DNA of 64,000 nt from Gnetum montanum (GCA_015680685.1 MNCI01002177.1:28074-92073); one strand, 5' to 3'. Positions 1 through 12,003 are shown, numbered from the stretch's first letter. The notes: a model not told the origin generated them from the letters alone. Translations and numbers: made by a program.

Positions 1-378
1 CAAGAATGGAGAATCATTAAGTCCTTTTTCCTTTGAAAATTCATAGCACTGTTCTAGCTACCAATCTCGCAGACATTGTGCTTTAGTGAGATGATAATCC
101 TTGGTGTCAGTATCTTTCATAATATACTCTGCATGGCAATCCTAGAGACCACAACGTGTAAGCATTTGGTAGAGCATTGTAGGAATAGCTTGATTAGGTG
201 ACAACATAATGTTTCCTTCCATGTCGCACCACTGCAATTGCTCATCCTAGTGTAGGATGAAGGTGAAGTCCGATACATACTCATCAGGATGAGTATATAC
301 AATTCAATATTTTCGAGACACTGGCTAATAAGCTTGATTAGTCTTAGGTGACAAATCACTCCTATGAGAAGAAGACAT
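1..378 (-). pseudogene. gag N-terminal fragment of an Athila-like element
   Basis: Read on the minus strand from an ATG at 378, this segment encodes the N-terminal part of a Ty3/gypsy Gag. Recognisable stretches are YTHPDEYVSDFTFILH, then EQLQWCDMEGNIML. The same block is found at the start of gag in element B (about 21.4-21.6 kb), element C (about 49.5-49.7 kb) and, less well kept, element E (about 25.6-25.8 kb). Two in-frame TAG codons are seen, at positions expected to be Gln. The fragment is cut at 448 by the 5' LTR of element A and runs off the left edge, so its parent element is unknown. Family assignment is by comparison within this window. Confidence 0.6.
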
Positions 379-448
379 TTTCAGTTAGCGATATAAAAAT
401 CACAATGTGCTTCTAAGTATTTGTTGTAGTAATTGTAAGATAAGATAT

Positions 449-1308
449 TGATGAATCATGATTTACCAAGCTCTGATATTGGATCCATGATATCGGGTAC
501 GCGATATCATGGCCTGGATAATGATATTGGATACATGATATCGTGATTCGTGTGTAAGCCTATAAATACATATTTGGGCAAATAGGAAGGGGAAGTAAGA
601 TAGTGTTAGAGTAGAGTCTTTTTTTTGTCAGTTGCAGTTAATTTCTATTCTTTCCCCAATGCATGCCTGTAGTGTGATGATTGTAATTGTACGGAACCTT
701 TATTCGAGTGTGACGTACTTGGACATGCACATGATCAGCAATAAAGATCGAGATTAATCCATCATTATCGCATGCACTTAGTTTTAATTTTTTAATTATT
801 ATGGTTATTTATTGTTTCCCTAATTACCCTTTCTTTACTGCCATTTACTATTTCTATTGTTTAACGTGGAATGAGTACGACTTAATCATGAACATTTAAG
901 TGCAATTACTTGGTAACCTAGTAGCATATCTAGGAGCACTCAAGTAATGTACACTTGGTAATCCCAGAAGTAGTACACAAGGTCCAAGATGCACATGAAT
1001 AGTTAAGAGATGGATTCTCATCACACTTAGGCTAGTTAGATTTTTCTTCGCATTGCCTATTAGCTTAAAATAAGATTATTTTCCATTGTCTCTTGGAGTA
1101 GCACTAGTTTAGGATCATATCATACATCTCACTTTGGACTAAACCATACATGATAAACCAAATTCTAGTCTAGGTGGGAAGATAGTGAACTACAATCAAT
1201 GTGTAACTATCTAGATACCACAATTAGTCTGTCTGTGGAGTTTGACTGGATTGTGCATGAATGCTCGTATTCATATGGTTGTGTGTAGGGGTACCTCACC
1301 ACTCATCA
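449..1308 (+). repeat. 5' LTR of element A
   Basis: Starts TGATGAATC and ends CTCATCA, next to a primer-binding site. It aligns along its length with the LTR at 12617-13494: shared TATA region CCTATAAATA (about 560), the stretch around TTCGAGTGTGACGTACTTGG (about 703-722), and the terminal segment with GGGGTACCTC. U3 holds several decayed GATATC palindromes between about 490 and 545. Confidence 0.75.
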
Positions 1309-1309
1309 T

Positions 1310-1327
1310 TGGCGTCATTGCTGGGGA
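1310..1327 (+). other. Primer-binding site, tRNA-Asp-like
   Basis: TGGCGTCATTGCTGGGGA follows the LTR end by one base. It differs from the complement of the 3' end of plant tRNA-Asp (TGGCGCCGTTGCCGGGGA) at three positions, each explicable as C-to-T or G-to-A decay. This primer is known for Athila-type Ty3/gypsy elements. Confidence 0.75.
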
Positions 1328-1438
1328 TGGTGCTAATTATTTAGATTAGTTACATCATCCAAGATCGTTGTGATGAAGCCTTGATGATACATCTTTCAGA
1401 AAAAAGTAATTGCAAAAGTCACACACAAATTCACAACA

Positions 1439-2600
1439 ATGTCTCTCTCACAAGACTATGATAACACAACAACTAGTAAGGTAATTCATTGGAGAACCAA
1501 CAAATTATATGATGATGAAGACAAAGTTGGGAGTACTCACTCTTATGTAGGGGTCTCCTATGTACATAAACAAAGACAACATCATCCTAACTCATAAATT
1601 CATAACCTACCTAGTGACAATGAATCCCTGTTGGCCACTAAGAGCCTAATGCATATATAAGAGGCTATTCAAATACTCTGCAGGCATCGTAAGGAAAGCC
1701 GTCTACCCAGGCTTGATTTAAACAACTTTCCCAAGTTGTCAGGAGGCTATGATTTAGATCCGCAACATCATTTACAAGCCTTCCATGATGCTTATGTATG
1801 GAACAATATTGATAATGGGTGGAAAAAACTTAAGCTCTTTCCTATGACACTCATTGGCCAAGCAAAATTATGGTACAAGGCCTTAAGACCAAAATCAATT
1901 CAACATTGGCCAACAATGGTAGAACTCTTCAATGAACGATATCAAACCTATGCAAGAGTGTCAGCCTTGAGGAGACAAATCCAAGAATGGAAATAGGGGT
2001 AACATGAACCCTTGGACATGGCCTTAGAAAGATACTATTTGTTGTTAAATAATTGCCAAGGTCATGGATTCTTTGAGGAAAGGCTAATGTACCACATCAT
2101 GAATGGGCTCCGTAATGAAACAAGGGAAACCCTATGGATGTATGCCCGAGGTCAATATACAAGCTATGAACCTCCAAGAGCTTATTAAGAAAGTAGCAAA
2201 AGAAGAAGGAGAAATGGCTAAATGGGAGAATGTTGAAAGCGCTCAACAGGACCAAAATCTCGAATTAGCAAAGCTCCATGATCATGAAGAGGAGAAATCA
2301 ACTCACCTCAAGGAGGTGGAATCATCTTTGCCAATACTACAATCACTAGATGAAATTGAGGCAAAGATTAATAAGCTGATGAAATGGATACATGAAAAAT
2401 GTGGAGAATATGCCAACACTATTAGAGGTAGAACCATGATGAACCAAAAAATAGGACAGAACACCACTAGATAATCAGAAAGAAGGGTTGAAGAGAATAA
2501 GGATAAGAACTCAATTGCTAATCATACATATCAATGTAACGTTTGCCTGTACGATCACCCCAAAGGTCAATGCCCAATCTTGTCACATTTACATAAGCAT
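1439..2600 (+). pseudogene. Gag of element A (decayed)
   Basis: Capsid precursor of a Ty3/gypsy element. An ATG at 1439 opens a frame that, allowing for stops and frame changes, contains a Retrotrans_gag-like core at about 1735-2150: GGYDLDPQHHLQAFHDAY, LIGQAKLWYKAL, VELFNERYQTY and MYHIMNGLRNETRETL. An acidic, charged segment follows (2200-2480), then a zinc-knuckle-like CNVCLYDHPKGQCP (about 2540-2580). Element E has a matching segment near 27.34 kb. The N-terminal block seen in the gag of B, C and E is absent here, so this gag is shorter. In-frame TAG codons (for example after QIQEWK) make it non-functional. Confidence 0.7.
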
Positions 2601-4440
2601 TGGGAAAGAATGTTACATCCAGAGCTCATATAACAATACCATGTTCAATCACAGTGGCAAAAATTCCAGTCATGGGGGAGGCCACCCTTAAACTAGTCAC
2701 ATCCTTCATACCATTCAAACCCAAGCGCTTATTAGGTTTAGCATACTGTTTCCCGAATTGGGTCAACATCCTCTATCTCACCACATCATTATCATTCTCC
2801 TAAATACTATCAACCCATGTCCTCTCCCACAAGATCACCACGTCATGTGCCTTTCACTTCTTCTCGCCCTTAATGTTCTCATCCTTCACCTCCTTCTACA
2901 GTGCCACCAGTTGTGCTAGAAGTGTTTGCACCATAGCATCAACCCATAAATGTTACTTGTGTTGCTACTGTCAATCGCAGTGGGAATCCTTGACAATGTC
3001 AAAAGCATCCTTTCTTTAGGCATAACCAAAGAAAGAGACAACACGCTTTCAAAACCACTGCATCCTCCAACCTAGCACAAGTCCAGTGTTGTGATGCATC
3101 CTTCTCCTTGAACTCAATGCCTAATGAATATATCCATGCATCGATTAATGCTCCAACAACCATGCAGCCTAATGAATATATCCATGTAGGGAGACATATT
3201 GATCTTTGCATACCATCTTATGGTGACGGGTGCCATAGTGGGTCAACTCCTTATCAATTAACCACATCTTTTAACTTGCCCCACTATGTCAACTTTAATT
3301 AAGTGTGTGAATCCCAATTTGGGTACATTCCAACCACCACATCCAAAGACACCAAGACATAGGAGGTGTGTTCTTTGGAGAAACGGGACTCTTATAGAGT
3401 ATTTTTGAGGCCCGTTGTAAATAGCCAAAGCCACACGATGATGTGCAACATGGTCTCTTTGAGACACGAGTGTAACTATTTTTCAAGACAATTGCCTTCT
3501 CGCCTGGGGCTTGTATGAGAAGAGCCAACAATCCATGGTTTGTGATGTCAACGAGGTCATGAAGACCTTTTCCATGCATTTTGCTCTTTGACCCTTTTTT
3601 TTTCTTTTTCCTTTTTATTTTTCTTGTTTGTTTCTTCTTTTCTTTTGTTTTTTTTGCCTTTCTTTATCTTTCTTTTTCTTTTATTTTTCTTTTTCTCTTT
3701 GGTCTTTTTGAAAGAGCTTACTTTTAGTGTCGTGCTCGTGTTTGAGCACTTACATTTTTCATCATGTACTGTGTATCATGTTTTGCGTCGCAACTGCTTA
3801 GAGAGTTACAGTGTGCAATAGTGTATCAAGATTTTTGAGGTGAGCAGAATGTATCAAGGGGTGTAATTGAATAGGCTAAGGGGAACATGATGGGGAAATA
3901 GGGGATGTAACGAGAGTCAGGAATGTACTTATGAACGGATTGATTAACCCAATCATGTGCATCAAGAAAAATGTCATACCTTGTCACTGTGATGAAGTGC
4001 ATCTATGCACGAACACCTCAGAAGTGTCATCCTACAAACACAACTCCAAGAAGACAAGAAAACCACAAATGAAATAGTAAGCTAAACACTTTAAACAAAG
4101 AGATGGAGTTACCACATGCAATTTTCAAAGTAGACAGAATCATGAACAGCATCAGTTTCATTAGGGCCCATGAGATGAATCATGCAACAAGTCTTTGTGG
4201 AACATGAACAGCTGATTGCAGCGACACATCTTTTCAAGTTTTTCCTAGTCGTCGATGATGTCACTAGTTTATAGTCTTAGCAGACCATTGTAGATTAGTT
4301 TCACGTCATAACCCCTTGGACGATGCTAGTTTAGCCTTGTGATAGATGGTGCATTGCTAGTTTATAGTCATAGCAGACTATGAATAGGCAAACTAGTTTA
4401 TAGTCTTAGTGGACTCTGGATGCTAGTTTCATGTCATGAT
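2600..4440. other. Decayed element A interior / H-A junction, no gene seen
   Basis: No protein family is recognisable. A duplicated 20-bp phrase (around CCTAATGAATATATCCATG) occurs at about 3119 and 3169. A strongly T-rich tract at 3588-3710 resembles the T-rich sequence after integrase in elements E and B. The left end of element H must lie between here and about 4.5 kb, but I could not find its LTR. Confidence 0.4.
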
Positions 4441-4650
4441 AGACGAATGTAGCAGTTTAGTGTCATAGAACTATGTGGTATCAGTTTTAAGTGATGATGC
4501 CAGGACTATTCTGTGGTATCAATTTTAAGTCATGATACCAGGACTATTCTGTGGTATTAGTTTTAAGTCATGATGCCAGGACTATTCTGTGGAATCAGTT
4601 TTAAGTCATGATACCAGGACTACTCTATGCTAGTTTATAGTAATAGCGAA
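4250..4650. repeat. Tandem repeat, 38-bp unit, 3' of the H coding region
   Basis: About four units of roughly 38 bp occur at 4478-4625, each with GTGGTATCAGTTTTAAGTCA then GATGCCAGGACTATTCT. They are preceded by looser repeats of CTAGTTTATAGTCTTAGCAG (4268-4430). The array lies downstream of the H protease when read on the minus strand, where Tat/Ogre-type elements often carry tandem repeats. Confidence 0.75.
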
Positions 4651-5001
4651 CTGATGCTTACCTTGCTTGTATAAAGTGTGATGCTGCATGCATGGTCATG
4701 CTACGCACCTGCGAGATCCTGCAAAAAAATCAACTAGGAAGAAAATAACATCAAGCGACACCTACCGTACATAGAGTTAGAATGTATGAATGAAGGAAAA
4801 GTAACGCAAAAAGTAATAGTTTTAGGCCGTTCCGGGCCGTATGCTAGTTTAAGGCCTTTTCGGGCCATGTGTTTTTGTAGTTTTATGTTTTTCAAATGCA
4901 ATGTATAAACTGAGTTGACGAATGTCTAAACAAAGCAAAATGCATGATCTAAGTGAGCGGGCAAAATGTAAACGCATAGGCTAGTGCAATGTAAACAAAA
5001 G

Positions 5002-5635
5002 TCAAAAATGCATGTCAGAGGGGTAGGCAAAAGGTAGGCAAGCATCTAGCACACTTTCAGCCAAGGGAGAGTCTTGGTCATGTAGTTGCACTCTAACTAG
5101 GCATGGATTAGGGAGCATGCAAGGTTTAGGATCCTCTGAGGGGCTATCGGCTTCAACGACTCGTTCAAGTGTGTTAGCCTTAAGTGTTGTGTTGGTTGTC
5201 GTAGGTGTACCATTAAGAAACTCTTCTTCCAAAACTTGCACCATGTCTATGTCGTGGATAGTTGAAGAGGAAATGTTATCACCATGGATGATAACTTAAC
5301 CACCTTCGTATGGAAGATGGATTTCTTGGTGGATGGGAGAGGAGATGACCCTTAATTGAGCTAGCCAAGGCCTGCCTAGAATCATGTTGAAACCTGGCAT
5401 CTCCTCTATGAAAGTGAAATTTGCACTAGTGGGGAATTTCTCTCCCACTACAAAGGCTAAGTTGATTGTACCCTTGATTGTGACATGTGATCCATTGAAG
5501 GATTTTAGACATGTGGTTTTGGTTGGCCTGATTTCATTTGCCAGGCCTAGCTTGTCGAAAACGGAATACAAGACTACGTTCGTTGCTGCACCATCATCAA
5601 CATGCACTTTGCAGATGGTGCACTACCCAACATGA
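5002..5635 (-). pseudogene. Aspartic protease of element H
   Basis: Retropepsin-type protease domain that would mature the Gag polyprotein. The minus-strand frame from about 5607 contains the active-site-like VDDGAATNVV (the catalytic DTG/DSG appears as DDG), then a hydrophobic strand region and the C-terminal hallmark MILGRPWL near 5340. This spacing is typical of Ty3/gypsy proteases. The frame continues to 5002 with a low-complexity tail after one stop near 5296. It lies directly downstream of the H gag in the same direction. No reverse transcriptase, RNase H or integrase follows before the tandem repeats at about 4.6 kb, so H seems to have only gag and protease. Confidence 0.75.
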
Positions 5636-6117
5636 ATGCTAATGGATAGTGGAGCTGTAGTAACTTCCTCTCGTTTGGGGTTGACTTTAACTGCATCATC
5701 ACGAAAGGCTAAGGTTGTTAAACCCAATTCTTGTGGTGTGGGAGGCAACATTGTTGCACGGATGGATGCCTCATTTGCAGGGATGTCCTCCATAATAGGA
5801 ATGGAGGCTAAGACCTAGTCCAATGCTTGGCAGTGAGTAGGTAAGATCTTGACCAGGTCATATAAGCTAAATGTTGTGTTCTTTTGCTTGAGCATTTGCT
5901 TTACTTGGGTTAGTGCAACTACGAACTCCTTGTCATTAGCTGTTGTGTTGGCTTTGACTTCCTCCGTGAAGCTTTAGAGACAGACCTCTCGGGAGGGGGA
6001 CTTACGCTTGGTTTTCTTGGGGGTAGGGGCCCCACTGTTCAGTTGTTGTTTGCTAGTTGTGGCCTTTGCTTCGGCCATGGGAGTTGCGAGGTGCTTGTTT
6101 GTCCTCTTGCGTTCCCA

Positions 6118-8522
6118 TTAGGTGGGCTTACTCGGGTTGCTAATGGGGCCAACCCTTGAAGGAGGAGGGATTGAGATGTTGCCCACTATTGGGCTTCGGG
6201 TAGGTGAGGGGCCATCTCGTTGTGGCACTCTTATGATGAAAGGTTGCTTAGCAGTTTTTGTTACTACATCATGCCAATTTAATGTCTTAGCGGATGATGT
6301 CTGTGGAGCCTTGATCACAAAGGGTGTTGTGGATGCCTGGGGTGGCACCTTGATAACAATGGGAGGCCTCTTTTTTGTGGGGGCTGGGGAAATCCTTGCC
6401 TTGTTGGGAGACACACAGATCACAAAACATTTTTGCACAGGTTTGAACTTGCCACCTATGCTAATTGAGTTTATGACATAGGAGGCATCGTTTGTGTTGG
6501 ATTGACTTGCCGTGTCAATCACTAGTTGGCCTTGTTCTATCATTCCCTACAGGTCATCTTGCAAGGCATGATAGTTTTCTGTATTATGACTAGCCATTTG
6601 ATGGTAATGATAGTATTGGTCCAATTTAAAATGTTATGGACCGAAGGCTCATTTGGTACTGCTAAGGTGGGATTCCTTAGTAGCTTGCAGTACCTGTCAT
6701 GTTTTTGGCAGGTAATCTCTAACATGTGTTTGTGTTGAATTTGCCCAGCTTTCAAGAGTTGCTCCAATAGTTGAGAGGGTTGCATCGGTAGTGGTGTATA
6801 CTTTGAATGGTCCTTGCACTGAAAGTTGGGCCTTGGGGTGGCCCCTGCCAATGTAGGTGAGTTGGTGCCAAAGTTGGCAGCTTTGTTAGCTGGGGCTTTA
6901 GGTTGCTTAGCTTTTGGGCCCCAGTTGGTTGCTTTTGTGATTGCAGCTACTGTTGCCTCAGTTGTATTTTTCTTGCGAGTATGTTGATTTTTATAGGCCA
7001 CATAAGTTGGGTCATTACTAGCTTGCACTGCTTCCTCGATGTCCTTAATTTGTACGAATGCCTGCTTCAAAGTATGAGGTTTTGGATAATAAAGCTTCGA
7101 TTTAATGAAGTCATTTACGGTTACCTTAAGGATGGTAAGCAGATATGTTTCAGGAATAGGTTCATGAAGTTCATTCAGGGCGGCACTCCATCTTTGGATA
7201 AATTTCTGTGCTAGCTCTAAAGGTGCTTGTTTAATTTGAATCAAGCTATCTAACGTAGCTTCAGGTTTTAGATTGTATTTGAAACAGGTGATAAACTGGT
7301 GCAACAAATCATCAAGAGAAGATATAGAGCTACGAGGTAAGGCTCGGAACCAGTCTAAGGCTCTTCCTATTAAAGACATAGCAAACACACGTAGGATTAC
7401 ATGGGGCCATGCCTAAAGCAAAAGACTTTCGGTTTGGAATGTCACTAGGTGGGCATTTGGGTTTCCCTCTCCATTGTACTTGGTCAACTAAGGTAACGAG
7501 ACTCCCTTTGGCAAGGTTAAGGGTGGAACTAAGGGGTCAATTGGGTCATCTCGATAGAAATCTAATACCTTGACTTCCTCATTGTTCAAATTTTTAAGGC
7601 ATTTTAATTCCTCTACCAATGAGTGCATCATTTTTTATGTGTCTTCCCATTCTTGGGCAATAGGCAAACTAGTGGATTGAGTAGATTATGGATGATAATG
7701 ATTTAATTGTTACATTATTTGTGGAAAGAGAGGTTTTTGGACTAACGTTTGTTGTGGTGGGATAGTATTCGGGACTGAGACTACTGGTGGAATCCACTGC
7801 CTAGCCACAGGTCGTGAAGTAACACCTTGTTGGGTTGGAGTAATCAATGGTGCTCCGTGGATCTACACCTGAGATATGTAATTGGTGGATGTGGAAGCTA
7901 GTATGACTAATGGCATTCCAATTTCTTGAGGTCGAAAGATTGACCCTGTGTTGGTTTGGGAAGGGAGTTGTTGGGACTATACTTGTGGAGGAATGGTGGA
8001 AGTAGATGCATCAGAGTGAATATTATTGGGTATGGAGAAGATAGGAATGGAAGTAGGTACCTCTTGTCGGGAAATTGGTGCTTGAGTGTTTGCAGATGAA
8101 GGAGGAAGCACAGTTTCTTCTAGAAAAGGGTGGAACAATGAGTTTTTGTAGGCATGGGGACTAACGGTATGGTAGGAATCTCCATGTTCAGATTGGGCTG
8201 CAAAATCATCTTCCTCATCTTGAGGCTCTATTGGTGGTAGCTGTAAGGCTTGACTTCTAGCCATAAGAAGATGGGATACGAGTTTATGATGGTTTTTAGA
8301 TAATGGGATTATATCAAATGCTGAAGGGATGAACTCATGACCTCCTTTGTGGACAAGTTCATAATCTTGTTTCGCTTCCCTTTCCACATGATCGATAGGC
8401 AAGTTGGCTTGGATTTTTAAACAAATGAAGTTATATTGTTCAAGGCTTAGTGTGGCTCACTTTGGCTGGATTGTGATATCAAACGTGTTAGGCATTGATG
8501 TAGAAGGTTGATCTGGATTCAT
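6118..8522 (-). pseudogene. Gag of element H
   Basis: Minus-strand Gag starting at an ATG at 8522 (MNPDQPSTSMPN). A segment rich in Ser, Pro and acidic residues runs to about 7977. The capsid core follows (about 7450-6900): NPNAHLVTF, MSLIGRALDWFRALP, SSLDDLLHQFITCF and LELAQKFIQRWSAALNEL. This is the usual Retrotrans_gag layout of Tat/Ogre-like elements. The C-terminal part (6543-6118) is Pro/Lys-rich. A few stops interrupt it, but long open stretches (282 codons at 6540-7388) remain, so it is less decayed than the other elements. It differs from the gag of A, B, C and E and represents a separate lineage. Confidence 0.7.
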
Positions 8523-9430
8523 ATTCACAAATCGGGTTGTGAAAGTTGCTATTTGTAGAAAATGGCTAACTTTGAAAACGAAAAAAAATGACTAAATCTG
8601 CCAGTAGCAAGAAAATGGATAAGTGTAAAAATGAAAGAAAAAAATGCTAAGTATGAAAATGTAGGGAAAACAAATGCTAAGTGTGAAAACTGCTAAAAAT
8701 GGCTAACTCTAGTGCTACACTCGCTACGCTGGAGCTTGCTATGCTCTTAGAATTTGTTATGCTCTTTAGAACATCCAGAGTTTTGACTAAGTGCTAATAA
8801 AAAATGTAGACAAAAATGGTTCATGCCCTCCTTCTAATGCCAAAAACTATACTGACCTAAATCATCGGTGTGAGGTTGAAAGGGAAATAGACACCAAAAG
8901 ATTTTTGGGCAGCCACAGCTGACCCTGCCTTCGCCTAAGGACAAGCTGAAAAAGTAAACAAAGGTAGAGTGCCTTGGATGGTCTACATGCAAATCAACCA
9001 AGGACTTTCCCAAGGGTAATGACTAGCGCTGGGGTTATCTTAAAATGTGTAAATGTGTGTAAAATGTAAACATGAGCCGTAAGACGTAAGACGTAAATGT
9101 AAACGTAAGGCGTAAACAAAACGTAAACTGAATGTAAGTAGAAATGTAAACAGAACGTAAAATAGAAAATGGAAATAATGTTTGGTTGGAAAAATAGAAA
9201 TGATGTATTGCTTAGAAAAGATGTGCACCGGTCAAAGCGTAGCTGCGTGTGAATGGTAGGTCGAACGCCTAGCCCCAGGGTGATGTAACGTGATGATGTG
9301 ATGAATGTGAGAAATGCTTGGATGCCAATAATCAGGTGTGCTGAGCACCCAAGGATTGCCGGTTTTGTCCTCTCTTAGAATTTCCAACCTCTCCAATTTT
9401 TTTGCGTCCTAGTTTATGTGAATTGACAAG

Positions 9431-9441
9431 GTATTTATAGG
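9431..9441 (-). promoter_or_regulatory. TATA box of element H
   Basis: CCTATAAATAC on the minus strand, about 0.9 kb upstream of the gag ATG at 8522. It has the same form as the TATA boxes in the other LTRs of the window (about 560, 12757 and 22470). Confidence 0.55.
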
Positions 9442-9792
9442 GTTGGGCTGGGCTTGGGCACGAAATTCAAGAATGGAATCAATGGTTGGGAGATGAGAGA
9501 AAAGTACATCTAGTGACATGTGTCCAATGGACAGTTGTGCTCGGGTTGGATGCATGTTGGCGAGAGTTGGATGTGTGTTGAATAGTTGTGCACGAGTTGG
9601 ATGTGTGTTGGCAAGCTACATTCTTGACCAGGTACATTGCATTTTACAATTTATGGGTTATTCAAGCCCATGAAAGTACATTTAATTTAGACATGAGGGC
9701 CTGACTATCCCTCAAATGAAGATTTACAATAAAATGTACAAAGAAAATTTGACCCGTCTTGCTTAAAACTTCTTTGTCCCTGAGTTTTTTTG

Positions 9793-9948
9793 GAATTTTC
9801 TAGAAGTTGAGAATTTTTTGGAATTTTCCGGAATTTTCTAGTGCTGAGAATTTTCTAGAATTTTTTGGCATTTTTTGGAATTTTCTAGAATTTTCTACCA
9901 TTTTTTTAGAATTTTTTGGGAGTTGTTGATGCTGAGAATTTTCTGGAA
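9793..9948. promoter_or_regulatory. Array of heat-shock-element-like repeats
   Basis: Alternating GAA and TTC pentamers at 5-bp phase occur in at least five clusters: 9793-9805, 9821-9838 (GAATTTTCCGGAATTTTC), 9848-9860, 9878-9895 (GAATTTTCTAGAATTTTC) and 9936-9948. Two clusters have four consecutive units, matching the nGAAnnTTCn heat-shock factor consensus. They lie about 350-510 bp upstream of the H TATA box. Function is inference. Confidence 0.6.
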
Positions 9949-10546
9949 TTTTTTGAACTTTTCTGATGCTGAGAATTTTTTGAAAGTTGGTTACGCTGGA
10001 CTCACGCTGCCAGCGTGACCTGGGCATTAGTGGCAAAAATGAGCATTTTTGGAGCTAAAATCTGAAGTTCTTGAGGTTGAAACTTGCAGAAATCATTAAT
10101 GGACCTTGAGAGTGACTTGTCCCTTCAAAATTAGACCATTTTGACACTATTTTGAGGCTGTTTTGAGGCTCTCAAAGTTGGTCACGCTGTGGTCACGCCT
10201 AGCATGACTACCCAGCGTGACCTGCAAAAAACTGTGTAGTTTGGCTTAAAATTTGAACTCCTGAATGCTGAGTCTTGGAGTGGACATCAGCAGCTCTTGA
10301 AGATGGCTTGCACCCTTAGATTTGGACCACTTTTTATTTGATTTTGAAATTGTTGGAGCTGCTCACGCTGAGGGCAAGCTAGCTTAACAGTGTGATCAAG
10401 TTGGCTTGAGCAACCTGTACTTGAGTTTCATGCCTTAGTTAAATTTTATCTCCTGAATGCTTGAAAGGGCTTGAGTTTTTCTTATTTCAAAGTGTTAGGC
10501 CAAAATTAGTGGTGTTTTAGTAAGTATGACCAAGTTTCAATGCTTC

Positions 10547-12003
10547 CAACATGTAAGTATCCTCATCTTTCAACTATTAATCCTTGCCATGCTCAACTTT
10601 TTAGTTATGGGAGATATCCCCCATTCTAATAATAACCAGGATTAATAAATATTTTTCATTTTCTTTAATTTTACAATTTTTTGTTTCCTAGTTTTTCATT
10701 TTTCAACTTTTTGTTTTATCTTTTTGTCTTTTTTATCTTTGTATAAGTAATCTCATCTACGAATAAAACACTCATGTGGCTAGTTGGTTGAGGTGTGTTC
10801 TAGGTTATCGAGTCTCAAATGATCAATTATTTGGACAATGATCCCATTACACCCACTCATCCATTCTATAAATAAGAGGTTTTGTTCGAGGGTACAGTGA
10901 TATTCTTAACATTCTTAAAACTTAAAATTAATTTTGCATTCATTGTACCCAAAATGAAGAAGGATGGACCAAGAGGGAATGATTAGGGTGTGACATCAAG
11001 GGGACTTGTGGATTCTCTTTGGTAACATCTGTGATAGTTATCACGCAACGTGGTTGTACTAAGATCCTTGTAGATCAAACGTAAAATGGGAGTAAGAGTA
11101 ATCAAAAGGCACTCAAAAATCCAATTTTGTTTTAGGGGATCCCACTGGAAAGACATGTACCCATGCCTAAAGGTTGGTGGCTTCTCTGGATCCAGTAATT
11201 GAAAAAAAAAAGAAGAAAAGAAAAAAAAATAAAGGAAGTGCCACAAAGGAAAAATCACTCCTCCCTTGAACAAAGTGCCAAGTGATCATACACCTTGTTG
11301 TTCTGGTACTCTTATAGTCACTCATCATGGGATGAAACAATGCGATGTCACTAATCAGAGAAATGGACTTCGTTGTGATCTTGGAATGATGGGTTAATGA
11401 CACATTAATCATGCTTTACACGTAGGATTCACTATGCCTTGGGTCCGTTACCTCATGTCCCAATCTCTACAATCCCCTTTATAGTCCATCTCATCTAGCT
11501 GTTCATGTAATTGTTGCTTGTGTCTCGTATAGCATAGAATTCTTACCTCATTTTAGTGGTATTTACATGTGTGTGTTTTGTGAAACTGGTATGGATTACA
11601 TTTAATCCTTCTAATGCCTACGGACATTTTAAGGTGTGGTTACACAAGGGCATTATAGGTTGGAACCTACTTTGGGGAGGACCCACTTGCGTGACTTTTG
11701 CAATTTGTACTTGTTGCATACCACCACATCATCTTATACCCTCTAAGAACTTCATTGCCAAATCTATTCTTTCCTTTGTCATCATTTTATCAAACGTTCC
11801 TCAAAACTAGGTCGTTTTATGTGTCACCTAAACAAACCAGGTCCGACATTAAACTTTTAGGGCAACTTCCTTGAAAAAAATTTCTAACTCTAAAATCATA
11901 CTAAGCAAAGAATTCAACATTTATTAAAGGCAATGAGTAAGGTCTGAAATCATTGAACATTTTTCAATAACCTTACTAACAATTGATCTTTATGTGATTA
12001 TAG
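10547..12003 (+). other. Post-pol spacer of element A, no gene seen
   Basis: Non-coding interior of element A resuming after H. It contains a T-rich run (10650-10745), GGGTGTGACATCAAGG (about 10987) that recurs in the spacer of E (about 33210), and poly-A/G runs (about 11200-11235). No conserved protein was seen on either strand. Confidence 0.45.

Larger units (their letters stand above)
9300..10546 (-). repeat. LTR (U3-R) of element H, approximate
   Basis: Upstream of the H gag on the minus strand lie a TATA box (CCTATAAATAC, 9431-9441), a heat-shock-element-like array (9793-9948) and degenerate tandem units of about 170 bp (9990-10400). Each unit holds TCACGCTG...CAGCGTGACC motifs. A plausible LTR start on the minus strand is TGTTGGAAGC at 10546. 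The R/U5 end, the primer-binding site and a second LTR could not be found, so the boundaries are inferred from promoter-like features. Confidence 0.45.

Noticed and set aside
117-359. 80-codon ORF on the minus strand
   Set aside because: Shadow frame. The conserved Gag N-terminal block is in another minus-strand frame over the same bases.
3588-3821. Phe/Leu-rich 77-codon ORF resembling a membrane peptide
   Set aside because: Product of a T-rich tract. The same kind of tract follows integrase in related elements.
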